Shown piece by piece: positions 1 to 7,069 of a stretch of 14,126 nt of DNA. The position numbers and the translations under genes are program-made. The notes beneath the pieces are model-generated. The model did not search any database and was not told where the DNA came from. It was given only the letters and a program-made list of their open reading frames with translations. Numbering within the stretch: position 1 is the stretch's first letter; every line of letters begins with the position of its first letter. Source of the stretch: Treponema sp. (GTDB lineage Bacteria; Spirochaetota; Spirochaetia; Treponematales; Breznakiellaceae); NCBI GenBank assembly GCA_031254795.1, contig JAIRTS010000273.1, forward strand, positions 1 through 14,126, given 5' to 3'.

Positions 1-494
1 TGGCTTGTCATAGAAAACGCCGGACGATCAACGTGCGCGGGAATCACTACGCCGCCGTACTCCGCGACTTTGCCGCCGATCTGATCCACCGATAGGTCAA
101 GCGGGTTCACCAAATAATACTCAACCTCGCCTTCAATATCGTCATGCTCGTCAACAAACACCTGATCCCCCGTCTTTTCAGGATCATTGGGAAAAGGCGT
201 GAGAATGGAATAGGCGTATTCGCTGAAGGCAAGGCTCGCGTCAAGGCTCGCAAACAGGCACACCACATGAATTTCTTCCGAAGTGGTGGCTTCCATGCCG
301 AAAATCGGAAGAACGTTGTACCGGGGGCAGGCCTTTGCAAACGCCGGACAGTTCAGACTCGAATTGTGATCCGTGAGCGCGAGGACTTGCACCCCTTTTG
401 ACGCCGCCAGCTCCGCCAGAGAACGAGGGCTTAAATCAAGAGACCCGCACGGAGAAAGGCAGGAGTGATTGTGAAAATCGGCTAAAAGCGGCAT
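1..494 (-). CDS. PHP-domain metal-dependent phosphoesterase, N-terminal part (cut by the window edge)
   Basis: Reading the minus strand from the ATG at 494 gives 164 codons with no stop, running off the left edge. The protein opens with MPLLADFHNHSCLSPCG, a classic PHP motif I (HxH at residues 8 and 10). It continues with ALTDHNS (Asp42, His43), GMEATTSEEIHVV (Glu68, His76) and IPAHVDRP (His154). These match the metal-binding residues of PHP (polymerase and histidinol phosphatase) phosphoesterases, which hydrolyse phosphate esters with two or three metal ions. The GMEATTSEEIH segment is typical of the stand-alone TrpH/YciV-like PHP group. The substrate cannot be told from sequence. It is transcribed away from the flagellar operon. 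No Shine-Dalgarno precedes the ATG, but a TATACT box lies six bases upstream. The family call is strong; the specific function is open. Confidence 0.9.
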   Translation of the reverse strand, partial: MPLLADFHNHSCLSPCGSLDLSPRSLAELAASKGVQVLALTDHNSSLNCPAFAKACPRYNVLPIFGMEATTSEEIHVVCLFASLDASLAFSEYAYSILTPFPNDPEKTGDQVFVDEHDDIEGEVEYYLVNPLDLSVDQIGGKVAEYGGVVIPAHVDRPAFSMTS

Positions 495-904
495 GAAGAG
501 AGTATATCACGGTTTTCATTCGCTTGTATAGCAGATTCTTCATGGCTAAAAATGAAGCCTTCCAGCCGCGCCGTTTATTGGAAAGCGCGGGCGCAATACC
601 CGGCCCTTTAGGACGGAGTAGTTCATTCGCTCCCTTGCGCGGCCAAGCCGAAACCAGACGCGCTGGAATCGGCCGGAACGGAAATTCTGGAGCCGGCCAA
701 CCGGGGCGGCATGATGGTTCATGCGGGAGACGCGGACGCCACGCTTGCAGGCGCTGAAAACACCGCCACGCCCAGAGCCCTTCCTTCCGGGCAAAACTCC
801 CCTCGCGCGCCCGGCGGCGGAGAGGCTCATACGAGGCTGTTCATCAACGGGCCGGGACCGGGCGCGTTTTGCCTCAGAGTTAAGAAATATACAAGAATGG
901 TCTG
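495..904. other. Intergenic region, possibly a decayed gene on the plus strand
   Basis: No intact convincing gene is seen in these 410 bases. One plus-strand frame is noteworthy. It starts at the ATG at 552 (MKPSSRAVYWKARAQYPAL), is broken by a single TAG at 609-611, and then runs open to the TGA at 906-908 (for example DALESAGTEILEPANRGGM). Codon use in it resembles the neighbouring genes. It could be a pseudogene with one nonsense change, or chance openness in GC-rich DNA. A 94-codon minus-strand frame (830-546) covers the same bases and is no more convincing. No RNA gene was recognised. Confidence 0.3.
501..530 (-). promoter_or_regulatory. Possible promoter of the PHP gene, leaderless type
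   Basis: On the minus strand a TATACT box (506-501) is followed after six bases by the ATG at 494. A TATACA hexamer (530-525) sits 18 bases upstream, matching four of six -35 positions. If used, transcription would start at or next to the A of the start codon, which would explain the missing ribosome binding site. The -35 match is modest, so this is tentative. Confidence 0.3.
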
Positions 905-933
905 TTGATTTTTTTCTTGATGTGATATATTAT
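905..933 (+). promoter_or_regulatory. Likely sigma-70-type promoter of the flhF operon
   Basis: TTGATT (905-910) and TATTAT (928-933) are separated by 17 bases, inside the most AT-rich stretch of this intergenic region. The -35 matches four of six consensus positions and the -10 five of six. An overlapping TATATT (926-931) would give a 15-base spacer and is less likely. No sigma-28-type box was seen. The start would be near 940, so flhF would have a leader of roughly 195 bases that includes the AGGAGG and the small frame described next. Confidence 0.5.
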
Positions 934-959
934 GAAATTCTTTAATATGAGGAGGTCTT

Positions 960-1091
960 ATAGCCCCATTCGCAAAGCATGTTGGGCGCGCGTTGCGGTT
1001 CCATAAGCGCATTGTGGATGGCAGGCAGCTTTACGTATGGGGACGGTTTGCGTGGAGAAACACGTCGCCCCGGCTTTTCAGTCCGGAATGA
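960..1091 (+). CDS. Possible small protein (43 codons) with an ATA start, or remnant of a gene
   Basis: A textbook AGGAGG lies at 950-955, yet no ATG, GTG or TTG follows at a normal distance in a long frame. Four bases after it, an ATA codon opens a frame that ends at the TGA at 1089-1091. Its product looks protein-like, with segments such as FAKHVGRALRFHKRIVDG and LYVWGRFAWRN, rich in basic and aromatic residues. The frame is closed upstream by TGA at 948-950, and the first standard in-frame start is the TTG at 993. Possible explanations are a gene whose ATG mutated to ATA, a true rare start, or a fragment of a larger gene. A 19-codon frame from the ATG at 947 also overlaps. I do not recognise the family. 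It precedes flhF by 43 bases. Confidence 0.35.
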   Translation: MAPFAKHVGRALRFHKRIVDGRQLYVWGRFAWRNTSPRLFSPE

Positions 1092-1134
1092 CGCGTCCTC
1101 GCGATCCAACACAAAAGATTTGGGAAGGGAAAAA

Positions 1135-2403
1135 ATGGAGTATTTTGTTGAACAAGCGTTGAATTATACTGAATGTCTCAATAAAATCAGAACGAAATAC
1201 GGTGAGAGGGTGACTATTCTCTATCACAAAAACATTCGTATGGGGGGTATATTTGGTCTCTTTGCCAAAGACGGCGTGGAGATCACCGGATTTACCGCAA
1301 ACAATTACGCAAAAAATCTGAATGTCGCAACGCATGCTTCCAGTATGCTTGCTCCTTCCGAGCCTAAGAAACCGCTTGATTTTAACGAAGAAAAAAAACG
1401 GTTCGTTGAAATGGGGGGCGCCGCAAAGAAAGAAGAGCCGACTCTGATGAAAGTTCTGGAGGAGATGAAGTCCATAAATGAGAAATTGAACGTCAACGCC
1501 GCCTCTCCCCTGCGCGCCGAGCAAGCGCCTCATTCTACGCTCGTCCGGTTGAGCGAGGCGCTTGCGCTCAATGATTTTTCACAAAGCTACATTCAGAACA
1601 TCATTGAACGGTGCAAGAAAGAAATTTCCCTTGAAAGCCTTAATGATTACGACGCTGTGCAGGATAAGGCGCTTGAGTGGATAGGCGAGACCATCCTCAT
1701 CTATAAAGAAGCGAAAGTCTATAAAAAACCGCGCGTCATGGTGTTGGTGGGACCTACAGGCGTTGGAAAAACCACCACTATCGCCAAACTCGCGGCTATT
1801 TACGGGATAGGAAGCTCGGCCAAACCGCCTGTTTCGGTGTTGATGATAACTATTGACGCATTCCGCATCGGCGCGAAAGCCCAGATCGAAGCGTACGGCA
1901 ATATCATGGAACTGCCGGTCTCCTATGTTGAGGATTACGATGATCTAAAAAGAACAATAGCCCAACATTCTGATGATGTTGATCTTATTTTGGTCGATAC
2001 TATAGGAAAGAGTCCGCGTGATTCTGTTAAACTGGGCGAGATGAAGCAGCTTCTGGATGCGTGCGGACCTCACGCGGAAGTGCATCTTGCGGTTGCGGCG
2101 ACGACAAAATCAAGCGATATAAAAGAAATTCTGCGTCAGTTTGAGCCTTTTAATTACCGGTCAGTGATCATCACTAAATTAGACGAAACCACACGCATGG
2201 GCAATGTGATAAGCGCGATCTCGGAAAAAGGAAAGTTGGTGTCATATATAACGGACGGGCAAAAAGTGCCGAGCGATATTCAAACCGCGTCTGTGGTGCG
2301 TTTCCTCATCAATTTGGAAGGCTTTCATGTTAAGAGATCGAAGATTGAGGAGCGTTTCCCTTACGGCGCGGATGAGCGGATACAGTGGAAAAACAGGCTT
2401 TAA
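1135..2403 (+). CDS. flhF: Flagellar biosynthesis GTPase FlhF
   Basis: This is a 422-residue SRP-type GTPase of the FlhF branch. FlhF works at the membrane pole or cell end to set where and how many flagella are built. The N-terminal basic B domain (about residues 1-125) begins MEYFVEQALNYTECLNKIRT. The N domain follows, then the G domain with the P-loop GPTGVGKTT (from residue 206), ITIDAFRIGA, the G3 motif DTIGKSPRD (from 288; DTAGRS is more usual), the G4 motif TKLDET (347) and the closing DGQKVPSDI. The start is the ATG at 1135, with GGGAAGGGA four bases upstream. Extending to the ATG at 979 adds 52 residues unlike FlhF that overlap another frame. Its length is normal for the family. flhA, which usually precedes flhF in treponemes, is not upstream here. 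Confidence 0.96.
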   Translation: MEYFVEQALNYTECLNKIRTKYGERVTILYHKNIRMGGIFGLFAKDGVEITGFTANNYAKNLNVATHASSMLAPSEPKKPLDFNEEKKRFVEMGGAAKKEEPTLMKVLEEMKSINEKLNVNAASPLRAEQAPHSTLVRLSEALALNDFSQSYIQNIIERCKKEISLESLNDYDAVQDKALEWIGETILIYKEAKVYKKPRVMVLVGPTGVGKTTTIAKLAAIYGIGSSAKPPVSVLMITIDAFRIGAKAQIEAYGNIMELPVSYVEDYDDLKRTIAQHSDDVDLILVDTIGKSPRDSVKLGEMKQLLDACGPHAEVHLAVAATTKSSDIKEILRQFEPFNYRSVIITKLDETTRMGNVISAISEKGKLVSYITDGQKVPSDIQTASVVRFLINLEGFHVKRSKIEERFPYGADERIQWKNRL

Positions 2404-2420
2404 GCGCTACATCTATGGTC

Positions 2421-2459
2421 GCTTTTTCAAATGCCCCGCAGGGCGCGTTTTTGAAAAGC
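2421..2459 (+). other. Long imperfect hairpin between flhF and flhG
   Basis: GCTTTT (2421-2426) pairs with AAAAGC (2454-2459). After one bulged T, CAAA (2428-2431) pairs with TTTG (2450-2453), and an inner GCCC/GGGC stem (2433-2436 with 2441-2444) closes a CGCA loop. No T tract follows, so a simple intrinsic terminator is unlikely. It could be an mRNA-stability or processing element that adjusts the FlhF to FlhG ratio. It lies 17 bases after the flhF stop and ends 24 bases before the flhG ribosome binding site. Confidence 0.5.
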
Positions 2460-2494
2460 CCTGTATATAAACAAGGATTGTTAAGAGGATTGTC

Positions 2495-3403
2495 ATGGAA
2501 GATCAAGCGGAAAAACTGCGCGAACTGATGCGGAAAAGAGGAGAGACTTCGACGTTAACCGCGGAAAAAGTCCAGCCGGTTAAGACGTGGGAGCAAAAGA
2601 AGACCCGCATTATCACTATTACCAGCGGAAAAGGCGGCGTTGGGAAGACCAATATCTCGGTAAATATGGCCATTGCCTACGCCCGGCTTGGCAAGAAAGT
2701 GGTTGTCATGGACGCCGATTTGGGGCTTGCCAACGTGAACGTTATGCTCGGTCTTGTTCCCAAATACAACCTTTATCATGTGATGCGCAAGCAAAAAACC
2801 ATGAAGGAGATACTGGAAGAGACCGAATACGGCATCTCCATTGTCGCGGGCGCGTCCGGGCTTTCCAAGATTGCGAATCTTACGGAAGACGAGCGAGAAA
2901 ACTTCATCAGCGAGCTTGCCACCCTTTCTAATGTGGATATTATCATCATTGATACGAGCGCGGGTGTTTCCAAGAATGTGCTGGACTTCATCGTTGCGGC
3001 GGATGACGCGATCATCATTACGACGCCAGAGCCGACCGCGATTACGGACGCCTATGGCATTACCAAGATAATCGCCACCGAAATGATGAACAAGATTGAG
3101 ATCGGGCTGAAGCTCGTGGTGAACAGGGTGAAAAGCTCCGAAGAAGCGAAAAAAGTCTCGGATCGAATGATCAGCATTGCCGGGCAGTTTTTGAACCTCA
3201 AGATAGAGTATCTTGGTTTCATCTACGACGATTCGATGGTTTCTCAAGCCGTATTGAGAACCAAGCCCTTTACGGTTATTGAGCCCAAGAGCAGGGCGTC
3301 TCTCTGTGTGCAGCATCTTGTGGAGCGCATGGACAAAACCGAAGTTCGGCATGAGAGCGGCGGTTTTGCCGCTATGATGAAACGGTTCTTCGGTCGTACA
3401 TGA
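2495..3403 (+). CDS. flhG: FlhG, MinD/ParA-type ATPase controlling flagellar number
   Basis: This 302-residue MinD-family ATPase is also known as YlxH or FleN. The deviant Walker A motif SGKGGVGKT (residues 44-52), Walker A' VVMDADLGLANVNV (from 70) and Walker B IIIIDTSAG (149-157) are all present. IIDTSAG rather than a MinD ESPAG motif is typical of FlhG. The N-terminus carries DQAEKLR (residues 3-9), the conserved DQAxxLR motif shown in Bacillus to stimulate the FlhF GTPase. The C-terminal end (GGFAAMMKRFFGRT) is compatible with an amphipathic membrane-targeting helix. AAGAGGA lies five bases before the ATG. Its place directly after flhF supports a FlhF/FlhG numerical control pair. The gene ends in an ATGA overlap with an ATG of the next frame. 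Confidence 0.95.
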   Translation: MEDQAEKLRELMRKRGETSTLTAEKVQPVKTWEQKKTRIITITSGKGGVGKTNISVNMAIAYARLGKKVVVMDADLGLANVNVMLGLVPKYNLYHVMRKQKTMKEILEETEYGISIVAGASGLSKIANLTEDERENFISELATLSNVDIIIIDTSAGVSKNVLDFIVAADDAIIITTPEPTAITDAYGITKIIATEMMNKIEIGLKLVVNRVKSSEEAKKVSDRMISIAGQFLNLKIEYLGFIYDDSMVSQAVLRTKPFTVIEPKSRASLCVQHLVERMDKTEVRHESGGFAAMMKRFFGRT

Positions 3404-3411
3404 GGCGAATA

Positions 3412-4176
3412 ATGCATGTAAAAACAAGCGGCGGCATTGCCGGCGGAGCCTTTTTTTTGTCTTTCCTTGTTGGGCTTATCGGCGGCGCCGGTTTTCCGGC
3501 GCTCCTTGTCCGCGCCCTTGCTTTTGCTTTGTTTTCTTTTGTGTTGTCAGAAGTTATTCATCTGGTTGTAAGACGTTTTTTGATTAATTCGCCGGCGACC
3601 GTTGATAAAGAGGCGCAGCCTGCCAGTTCCCATGTGAATATTTCCGTGGAAGACGATCCAGAGGCGGAGGCAGCCGAAACAGCGGCAATCGCGGATCAGG
3701 CGTCATCTGGCGGCGCAAAGTTTGTGGAAACCGCCGCGAAAGCCACGGCGGCGGCGGCCCCCGGAGCGGATGACGTTGCCACAGGCGGCGTCCTTTCGGA
3801 TGAAGGCTCGCTGTTGGGCGCGTTGCCCGCAAGCGGCGTCCTGGATGTGGAAGCCAAAAGCGTCCTTGCTGAAACAGCGGGTGGCGGCGGCGAGAATGAC
3901 GGAGGCGGCGCGGACGGCGTAAAGGATGCGGAATCCGCGCCGCCTCCGGCGTTCGACACAACGGATATGCTCTTTCCGAATACAGCCATGCCGTTAAAGG
4001 ACGTGAAGTTGCCCGATATAGAACACATGTCCGGCGCTTTTGTTGAAAAAAAAGAGGAGGAATTGTTTGAGCCGCCTCCCCGGAAACACGTGAAAGAGGC
4101 GTCTGAAGTTTTAGGGAAAAATTACGATCCCACAAAAGTTGCGAATGCGATAAAAACTTTATTACAACAAAAATGA
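3412..4176 (+). CDS. Membrane protein of the flagellar operon, unknown function, with a low-complexity tail
   Basis: From the ATG at 3412 the product is 254 residues. That start has GAGG at 3402-3405 with six-base spacing. An earlier in-frame ATG at 3400 overlaps the flhG stop but lacks a binding site. Two hydrophobic segments (about residues 8-28 and 31-54, separated by a short polar turn) suggest a helical hairpin with both ends on the same side. A long Ala/Gly/Glu/Asp-rich linker follows (about 60-180). A better-defined tail contains LEHM-like acidic sequence and ends in YDPTKVANAIKTLLQQK. A gene of this kind occupies the same place between flhG and the sigma-28 gene in other treponemes. 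The final 28 residues faintly recall the FlgM sigma-binding helix, but that is speculation. The overlap with fliA suggests coupled translation. Confidence 0.8.
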   Translation: MHVKTSGGIAGGAFFLSFLVGLIGGAGFPALLVRALAFALFSFVLSEVIHLVVRRFLINSPATVDKEAQPASSHVNISVEDDPEAEAAETAAIADQASSGGAKFVETAAKATAAAAPGADDVATGGVLSDEGSLLGALPASGVLDVEAKSVLAETAGGGGENDGGGADGVKDAESAPPPAFDTTDMLFPNTAMPLKDVKLPDIEHMSGAFVEKKEEELFEPPPRKHVKEASEVLGKNYDPTKVANAIKTLLQQK

Positions 4177-4184
4177 GGGTGGTG

Positions 4185-4973
4185 ATGGGAAATATCCCTC
4201 TTGAGCAAAAAACAGAAGATGAACTGTGGATTGAGTATCGCAAGGCGAAGGATCCAAAGATTCGAGAATCTTTTATCAAGCAATACGCGCCGTTGGTAAA
4301 ATATGTGGCAGGCAGGGTTGCGGTGGGAATGCCTCCTACGGTGGAATTTGACGATCTCGTAGGGTTCGGCGTTTTCGGGCTTTTGGACGCTATTGATAAA
4401 TTCGATCCGAAAAAGGGCGTCAAGTTCAAAACCTACGCCGTCACCCGCATCCGTGGCGCTATTATTGATGAGCTTCGCTCGATAGATTGGGTTCCGCGTT
4501 CGGTGCGGCAGAAGGCGCGGGAAATTGAGAACGCTATAGGCGCGCTTGAGGCTCAGCTTGGCAGAGTCGCGACGGATCAGGAGATTGCGTTGTCGCTTGG
4601 GCTCAAAGAAGACGAGTATCTCAAGCTCTTGACGAAAACAACGTCAACCACCATGCTTTCTTTAAGCGACGTATGGTTCTCTGGCGATGAGAACGACAAG
4701 GTTTCCATTGGGGAAAGCATTGAGGCTCCTTCCTGTCTTAACCCCGATGTGATTTCCGAGAAAGCCGAAGCCAAACGAGTGCTTAAAGAATATATAAAAG
4801 AATTGTCCGAAAAGGAGCAAAAGATACTGGTGTTATACTATTACAAAGGATTGACGCTTAAAGAAATTGGACAGGTTTTGAGCGTCACCGAGTCCAGAGT
4901 GTCGCAGCTTCACTCAAAGGCGATAGTTCACCTGAGAGCTAAGTTAACCAATGCGCGAAAAGGTCTTTTCTAA
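4185..4973 (+). CDS. fliA: RNA polymerase sigma-28 factor (FliA/WhiG family)
   Basis: This 262-residue sigma-70-family protein directs polymerase to late flagellar and chemotaxis genes. Region 2 spans about residues 30-105, with FDDLVGFGVFGLLDAIDKFD and FKTYAVTRIRGAIIDELRSI, followed by DWVPRSVRQKAREIE, a signature of the FliA/WhiG/SigD group. Region 3 includes ATDQEIALSLGL. Region 4 (about 205-255) has LSEKEQKILVLYYYKGLTLK and a helix-turn-helix with TESRVSQLHSKAI. The ATG at 4185 is preferred because GAGGG at 4175-4179 is well spaced. The ATG at 4173 overlaps the upstream stop but has no binding site. Being embedded in an operon that looks sigma-70 driven fits a middle-class regulator. A cognate anti-sigma factor is not obvious in the window. 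Confidence 0.95.
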   Translation: MGNIPLEQKTEDELWIEYRKAKDPKIRESFIKQYAPLVKYVAGRVAVGMPPTVEFDDLVGFGVFGLLDAIDKFDPKKGVKFKTYAVTRIRGAIIDELRSIDWVPRSVRQKAREIENAIGALEAQLGRVATDQEIALSLGLKEDEYLKLLTKTTSTTMLSLSDVWFSGDENDKVSIGESIEAPSCLNPDVISEKAEAKRVLKEYIKELSEKEQKILVLYYYKGLTLKEIGQVLSVTESRVSQLHSKAIVHLRAKLTNARKGLF

Positions 4974-5037
4974 GAGCCTGTTCCGAAACGTGAACACGGT
5001 TCGGCGAGCCGTGTTCGGCGAATCGCCCAGGAAACAG
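4974..5037. repeat. Palindromic dispersed repeat abutting the fliA stop codon
   Basis: The element starts at the base after the TAA of fliA. An inner hairpin pairs GAACACGG (4992-4999) with CCGTGTTC (5009-5016). An outer, one-bulge stem pairs CTGTTCC (4978-4984) with GGAAACAG (5030-5037). A second copy is at 14087-14126. The two share the opening GAGCCTGT, a hairpin, and a GAGCCG(T/C)GTTC followed by GCGAATCGC. No T tract follows, so it resembles a REP-like element more than a terminator, although it could stabilise or separate the fliA message. Confidence 0.55.
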
Positions 5038-5105
5038 CCGCCCCATAAGGAAGACGTGAAGCGGTTCGAGGGCGCCGCAATCTGCAACTTGCAAAGGAGG
5101 CAACA

Positions 5106-7064
5106 GTGATAGATTTTGTCAAACTGCAACAGTTGATGAAAGAACAGCTTGAAATTGATAGAACGATTCGTATTGTCAACACTGAGGGGCCGACCCTGGA
5201 GTCCGCCCTTGGGGAAGCGTCCACTTTGCTTGATGTTCCGGTGCGTCACATTGAGTATGAAGTGGTTGAACGGGGATTCAAAGGCATTTTCGGGTCCGGG
5301 AAAAAAGAGTGGAAGATCAAAGCCTACGCTAAAGTTTTGGCGCGGGAGGCAAAGGCCAGCGCCGGTGGCGAGGATGCCGGCGAGGAAGCTGTTTCACTGG
5401 TTGCGAGGAACGTGAACGGAGAAGTCTTTGTCCGGTTAAGCGCCGACGGAGTGTTGCTTAAAGTGAAACCTCCCGTCGGATCGGGCATGCCCGTCACCGA
5501 GGAGATGGCGATACAGGCGCTCAACGACCGGGTTGTTAAAACCTATGACGCGAATATGACGCGCTCTGTTGTCGAACACGCCGAAGGCGTTTATATAAAG
5601 ATCGGAACCTTTAACCGCAACTATAGCCGTGACAGCAACATACGGGTTGAAATCACGGATAGCGACATGAAAGCGTTTATAGTCGTGGAGCCTGCGGGCG
5701 TCAATGGCTGCGATCTTTCCGAGGACATCATCGTCAGTTTTTTGCATAAGAACCACATAGTGTACGGAATCAAACGCGATGTTATAGAACAATTTGTGGA
5801 TTATCCCATCTATAAAACGCCGGTGTTGGTTGCGGAAGGGATTAAAGAAGTCAATGGACGGAACGCTTACATAGAGTATAAATTTGAGACAAATTCGAAA
5901 AAAGTGCATCTGCGGGAAAGCCGCACCGGCAAGGTTGACTTTAAGAATATTCAGCTTATTCAGAACGTAATTGAGAATCAGCCCGTCGCCGTGAAAATTC
6001 CGGCTGAAGAAGGGAAAAAAGGAAGAACGGTTAAAGGCGAATTTCTTCCCGCAAAAGACGGCGTGGACATTCCGCTGCCGCTTGGGAAGAACGTACACGC
6101 GGACAAAGACGGCGTGGTGATTCTTTCCGACATTAACGGGCAGGTCGCGCTTGCCAACGGCGTTATCAACGTTGAGCCGGTGTTTTTGGTAGAGGGCAAT
6201 GTGTGCCTCAAGACTGGAAACATCATTTTCTTGGGCACCGTAGTGGTCACCGGAAACGTGGAAGACGGCTTCTCCGTAAAAGCGGCCGGAAATATTGAGA
6301 TAAAAGGATCCGTTGGGTGCGCCGAAATGGAAGCGGAAGGCGATATCAGCGTCGCCCAGGGCATAACAGGGAAGACGACCGGTCATGTGAAGGCGGGAAA
6401 ATCCATATGGGCGCGTTTTATAGAAAACGCCATTATTGACGCGGGCGACATGGTGATGGTGTCTGACGGCATCATCAACTCGCAGGTGGACGCCTACAAG
6501 CGAATCGTGTGCCAGGGAAAACGCGCCCGCATCGTGGGCGGAAGGCTCAGGGCTTCCGAGGAGATCAACGCGCAGATCATAGGCACCTCAAGCGGCGGCG
6601 CCGAAACGATCTGCGAGGTGGGCATCGATCCCAGTATAAAAGAAGCCCTTGAGCAGTTGGCGCTTGACAAGGAGCGCCATAAAAAAGAACTTGAAAACGT
6701 ACAAGCCGAAATGCAGACGCTCATCAACATAAAAACCCAGAGAAAAAGCCTCCCCGAAGACAAGGAATTCCTCCTGAACGAATTTATGGATCAGAGAAAT
6801 AATCTGGTCTCCGAATTGCAAGATATTGATAAAGAAATAGAAAAAAAGCAGGAGGAACAGAGCGCCATCAAGACACGGGGGCGTGTTTCCGTTGCGAACG
6901 TAATATACCCGGGGTCCAAAGTCGTTATCCGTGATGTTGTCGAACCTATACGCAGCCAATACCGCGCCGCAACCTTTGTCCTGGAAGACAATCTTATTCG
7001 TGTTGTTAAATACGAAGAGCCTGACAAAGACGCGAAGAGGGAGTTTGAGTCCGTGGATGATTAG
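5106..7064 (+). CDS. fapA: Jag_N-FapA (DUF342) fusion protein, flagellar assembly protein A family
   Basis: The start is GTG at 5106, with AAAGGAGG (5093-5100) five bases before it; the product is 652 residues. Residues about 5-75 match the Jag N-terminal domain, including ALGEASTLLDV and VERGFKGIFGSGKKEWKI. The middle (about 170-505) is the FapA/DUF342 region: FVDYPIYKTPVLVAEG, an EEGKKGRTVKGEFLPAKDG stretch, then repeated short strands such as VEGNVCLKTGNI and AAGNIEIKGSVG, consistent with a right-handed beta-helix. A coiled coil (about 508-588) separates this from a final beta region with VIYPGSKVVIRD. FapA in Vibrio vulnificus affects flagellar polar assembly, and members commonly sit in flagellar operons. 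The protein is soluble, with no signal peptide. Its biochemical activity is unknown. Confidence 0.9.
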   Translation: MIDFVKLQQLMKEQLEIDRTIRIVNTEGPTLESALGEASTLLDVPVRHIEYEVVERGFKGIFGSGKKEWKIKAYAKVLAREAKASAGGEDAGEEAVSLVARNVNGEVFVRLSADGVLLKVKPPVGSGMPVTEEMAIQALNDRVVKTYDANMTRSVVEHAEGVYIKIGTFNRNYSRDSNIRVEITDSDMKAFIVVEPAGVNGCDLSEDIIVSFLHKNHIVYGIKRDVIEQFVDYPIYKTPVLVAEGIKEVNGRNAYIEYKFETNSKKVHLRESRTGKVDFKNIQLIQNVIENQPVAVKIPAEEGKKGRTVKGEFLPAKDGVDIPLPLGKNVHADKDGVVILSDINGQVALANGVINVEPVFLVEGNVCLKTGNIIFLGTVVVTGNVEDGFSVKAAGNIEIKGSVGCAEMEAEGDISVAQGITGKTTGHVKAGKSIWARFIENAIIDAGDMVMVSDGIINSQVDAYKRIVCQGKRARIVGGRLRASEEINAQIIGTSSGGAETICEVGIDPSIKEALEQLALDKERHKKELENVQAEMQTLINIKTQRKSLPEDKEFLLNEFMDQRNNLVSELQDIDKEIEKKQEEQSAIKTRGRVSVANVIYPGSKVVIRDVVEPIRSQYRAATFVLEDNLIRVVKYEEPDKDAKREFESVDD

Positions 7065-7069
7065 AAACA

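Noticed and set aside
979..1134. N-terminal extension of FlhF to an upstream ATG
   Set aside because: The extra 52 residues do not resemble FlhF, overlap a more protein-like frame, and the ATG at 1135 has a good binding site.
2555..3427. 290-codon minus-strand frame opposite flhG
   Set aside because: It mirrors the codon pattern of flhG, has a His/Asn/Arg-rich product without domains, and lacks a binding site.
3584..4429. 281-codon minus-strand frame opposite the membrane protein and fliA
   Set aside because: It crosses two well-supported genes and its product is Arg/Pro/Ser-rich low-complexity, typical of antisense GC-rich DNA.
5436..6386. 316-codon minus-strand frame opposite fapA
   Set aside because: It is a shadow of the DUF342 coding sequence; no domain or start signal.
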